This document shows positions 61,386 to 64,000 of a stretch of 64,000 nucleotides of DNA, one piece after another. A program made the translations under genes and the position numbers. The DNA is from Acheta domesticus (taxonomy: Eukaryota > Arthropoda > Insecta > Orthoptera > Gryllidae): the NCBI GenBank assembly GCA_031308135.1, contig JAHLJT010009419.1:68686550-68750549 (forward strand). The letters run 5' to 3'. A model generated the notes under the pieces. The model saw only the letters and a program-made list of their open reading frames with translations. It had not been told where the DNA came from and did no database searches. Position 1 is the first letter of the stretch. Every line of letters starts with the position of its first letter.

Positions 61386-62933
61386 ATGCCGCGGCAACTG
61401 CAGTTTACATTCCAATATATGAAAGATCCGAAGGATAATAAAAGAAATATTCCTGCCATTACCTCCATCATGGCAGAGGACAATAAACATTATGAGTTGC
61501 CACAGGATATGAGGTTAGTAACTGAACATACAGAACTGACTAAGACAGATGTTTTTAGACGACTGAAAAAAAGTTTTACTCAACGAGGCCAAAACAGAAC
61601 AGTGTGGATCACACTCACACACGAATTGGAACAGACATACATTGATGAAGAGGGTAATATAATGTTTAATGACATGTATTTACAACAAATAAAAACAGAT
61701 GTAGTAGGATCCACTGAAAAGAAAGAAAGTCAACCTAATTTAAAACAAATAACAGATCAATTTATGATTGAAAAATTTACATCTAAACATTCAAATGCAA
61801 ACCAATGGCTAGAGACATTTGAGAAAGAATGTAAAAGATTTGATATAATTGAAGACAGTACAAAAATTGAAATATTGAGACTATTTCTGGACAAGTCCTG
61901 TTCAGATTGGCACTCAGTAACCCTCACAATATTAACAATTGAAGCTGAATGGTCTGAATGGAAAGAAAGGTTTTTAGAGTCCTTTGCAGACAAAGGATGG
62001 GGTCCAGATATGAATGCTATATATTATAGATATAAAGAAGGTTCATTGATTGAATATGCTATGAGGAAAGAAAAGCTATTACTAGATATGGACAATGCAA
62101 TTAGTTCAAAGACCCTAGTGTTGCTTATAGCAGCAGGATTACCTGAATTTGTCAGAAATAAAATTGATAAAGAACATTGTGTGAACTCTACTGCATTATT
62201 GCATGAAATCAGAAAATATGAACATGTAGTAAATCAAAATAATTTTGCAAAAATGAAAGAACATAAATATAATAACAAAAAGAAATTCGAAGAGAAAAAG
62301 CCATGTAAAAATTGTGAAACCTTGAATAAAGGTATTAGATATCATCCTGAAGACTCGTGTTGGTTTAAGAAGAAAGAAAGAAATTCAAATAGCCTAATAG
62401 GAAGCAACTCAGTGATAGAAGTAAATCTAAATACAGAAGCAAAAAAACGAGTAATCACACCATTGATTAAAGTCAAAATATTATTTGAAGACGAGTTAGA
62501 GATCAACGGAACATATGATCCAGGTTCCCAAATCTCTCTAATAAATCCAAAATTAGTTAAGATAAAGTACAAGACACAAGATGTAAATAAAATATTTTTA
62601 AAAATGGTCAATGGTGTGACACATACAAAAGGTTTGGTAACTATGAAAATAAAAATCTTTGACATGGAGGAATATATTGATGTATTCATTACACAAACAG
62701 ATGATTTTGAAGATTTCCTCATAGGATTAGATATAATAAAAAAATTTAAATTAATTCAAGATGAGAATTTACAAATATCACAAAAGAAAGTAATAGATCA
62801 TGAACATAATAAAATTAACCAGTGTTCAGTACATTTTAATGAACACATAGGGGAAAATGAATTTCAGATCAAGATAAAACATCTCACTAATATAAAAAAA
62901 AATGAAGATAAAAGAATTAGTCGAAAAATATAA
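61386..62933 (+). CDS. Ty3/gypsy-type Gag-protease polyprotein
   Basis: A 515-residue open frame in an LTR retrotransposon. Residues about 120-290 have the helical, Trp-containing composition of a retrotransposon capsid (WLETFEKECKRFDI, W-EWKERFLESF, LIEYAMRKEKLL). A zinc-knuckle-like motif follows with Cys307, Cys310, His320 and Cys325, giving C-X2-C-X9-H-X4-C. The middle spacing is much longer than in the common C-X2-C-X4-H-X4-C. From about residue 355 comes an aspartic-protease-like domain with active-site-like DPGSQISLI (Asp378), where retroelement proteases usually have D-S/T-G, and a later LIGLDII. The start ATG is the first in frame and gives a full-length Gag. The TAA stop at 62931-62933 overlaps the pol frame. 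The unbroken frame suggests a fairly young copy. Confidence 0.85.
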   Translation: MPRQLQFTFQYMKDPKDNKRNIPAITSIMAEDNKHYELPQDMRLVTEHTELTKTDVFRRLKKSFTQRGQNRTVWITLTHELEQTYIDEEGNIMFNDMYLQQIKTDVVGSTEKKESQPNLKQITDQFMIEKFTSKHSNANQWLETFEKECKRFDIIEDSTKIEILRLFLDKSCSDWHSVTLTILTIEAEWSEWKERFLESFADKGWGPDMNAIYYRYKEGSLIEYAMRKEKLLLDMDNAISSKTLVLLIAAGLPEFVRNKIDKEHCVNSTALLHEIRKYEHVVNQNNFAKMKEHKYNNKKKFEEKKPCKNCETLNKGIRYHPEDSCWFKKKERNSNSLIGSNSVIEVNLNTEAKKRVITPLIKVKILFEDELEINGTYDPGSQISLINPKLVKIKYKTQDVNKIFLKMVNGVTHTKGLVTMKIKIFDMEEYIDVFITQTDDFEDFLIGLDIIKKFKLIQDENLQISQKKVIDHEHNKINQCSVHFNEHIGENEFQIKIKHLTNIKKNEDKRISRKI

Positions 62934-64000
62934 AACTGTATTTGCAAAAGACCAATTCGATATTGGTACAGTAAAGAATTATGAAGCAAGAATCGACTTG
63001 ATAGTAGACAAATATTGTAGTAAAAGACCATACAGGTGCTCAATAGAAGATAAAAGAGAAATAGAAACACAAGTGGCAAAGTTATTAGAAAACAATTTGA
63101 TTGAAGAATCTTACAGCCCATTTGCGGCACCAGTAACTCTGGCATATAAAAGAGAAGAAGGAAAGAAAAATCGTCTCTGCATTGACTTTAGAGATCTAAA
63201 TAAGATTATTGTACCACAAGCTCAACCCTTTCCACTTATAGATGACCTGATAATCAAAACTAGAAACAGTAAATATTTTACAACACTGGATATCAACTCT
63301 GCTTTTTGGTCAATTCCACTCCGAACTCAAGACAAATCAAAAACTGGTTTCGTAACGCAAGAAGGGCACTATCAATGGACATGTTTACCATTTGGTCTGA
63401 AAACAGCACCAGCAATATTCCAAAGAATCCTGAGTAGCATATTAAAGAAACATAAATTAACAGATTTTACAGAAAATTATATTGATGATATTTTAATTTT
63501 TTCACCAACATTTGAAGATCACATCGGACATATGGAGCAGGTATTACAAGCTATTATACAAGAAGGATTTAGATTAAAATTCAAGAAATGCTCATTCACT
63601 GCAAACTCAGTGAAATACTTGGGGCACATTATAGAGTAAAACACTGTAAAACCAATAAAAGATAATCTAATCGCAATTCAGAATTTTCCTACTCCCAAAA
63701 CTCAAAAAAATATAAGACAATTTTTGGGAAAGATCAACTTTTACCATAAATATATACCAAATAGTTCAATATTATTAGACCCATTGCATCGACTATTGAG
63801 AAAAGAAGTCACATTCATATGGTCAGAAGAATGTGAGAAGTCTTTTGCGGAAATAAAGAAATTATTATGTTCTCAACCAGTTTTAGAAATATTTGATAAA
63901 GATTTGCCAATAAAAATTTACACAGATGCATCGCTTGAAGGAATTGGGGCCATATTAGAGCAAGTACAAAGAGATGGACAAGAAAAACCCGTAGCATATT
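62902..64000 (+). pseudogene. Ty3/gypsy-type pol (RT and start of RNase H), one in-frame stop, runs off the window
   Basis: The frame is +1 relative to gag and is open from 62896. From the ATG at 62902, residues 60-245 form a Ty3/gypsy reverse transcriptase: SYSPFAAPVTLAYKREEG, LCIDFRDLNK, catalytic FTTLDINSAF (Asp130), LPFGLKTAPAIFQR and YIDD at residues 193-196. A TAA at 63637-63639 ends this frame just after KYLGHIIE. The same frame then continues open to the window edge with the expected next blocks: RQFLGKINFYHKYIP, FIWSEECEKSF and the RNase H start IYTDASLEGIGAILEQ. A single stop in otherwise intact sequence points to recent inactivation or a sequencing error. RNase H remainder, integrase and 3' LTR lie beyond 64000. 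Pol is presumably made by frameshifting or reinitiation near 62896-62933. Confidence 0.87.

Noticed and set aside
62342..63145. Open frames antisense to gag and pol
   Set aside because: Shadows of the retrotransposon genes on the opposite strand; no homology.

Overview
The window looks like a piece of a large, repeat-rich insect (at least arthropod) nuclear genome. The background is AT-rich, genes are sparse, one intron exceeds 10 kb, and tRNA-derived SINEs, LINE remnants, DNA-transposon remnants and a Ty3/gypsy element are present. A lineage with big introns, such as a polyneopteran, would fit, but the sequence alone does not fix the order.

One host gene can be recognised: the 3' half of a frequenin / neuronal calcium sensor 1 (NCS-1) gene on the + strand. 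An internal exon at 18832-18920 carries EF-hand 3. It is joined across a ~10.3 kb intron to the terminal exon at 29249-29548, which carries EF-hand 4. The upstream exons (myristoylated N-terminus, EF-hands 1 and 2) were not found in the preceding 18.8 kb and probably lie outside the window. The terminal exon reads past the place where frequenins normally stop, into a 44-residue Gly/Ala/Pro tail.

Layout: 1-5 kb holds a SINE, a cluster of CACTGAT motifs and several GC-rich islets. 5-10 kb holds two SINE copies with perfect target-site duplications. 15.4-17.6 kb holds fragments of a LINE. 18.8-29.5 kb is the frequenin region, its intron seeded with GC-rich islets and old repeats. 37-42 kb holds a compound microsatellite and several foldback or inverted-repeat elements. 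42.4-45.3 kb is a decayed hAT-like element with an 8-bp near-duplication of the target. 46-50.3 kb holds further SINEs. 53.8-56.6 kb is a CR1/L2-like LINE on the - strand with an esterase-like ORF1 remnant, split by a ~0.7 kb inverted-repeat element. 60.3-61.0 kb is another LINE fragment. From 61.4 kb to the window edge there is a Ty3/gypsy-type LTR retrotransposon with an open gag-protease frame and a pol frame interrupted by one stop codon.

I saw no CRISPR array, operon or clearly new multi-gene system. The points most worth checking are the frequenin tail, the gag/protease motifs and gag-pol junction of the gypsy element, the 48-bp perfect palindrome beside it, the nested LINE/inverted-repeat element, and the CACTGAT cluster.
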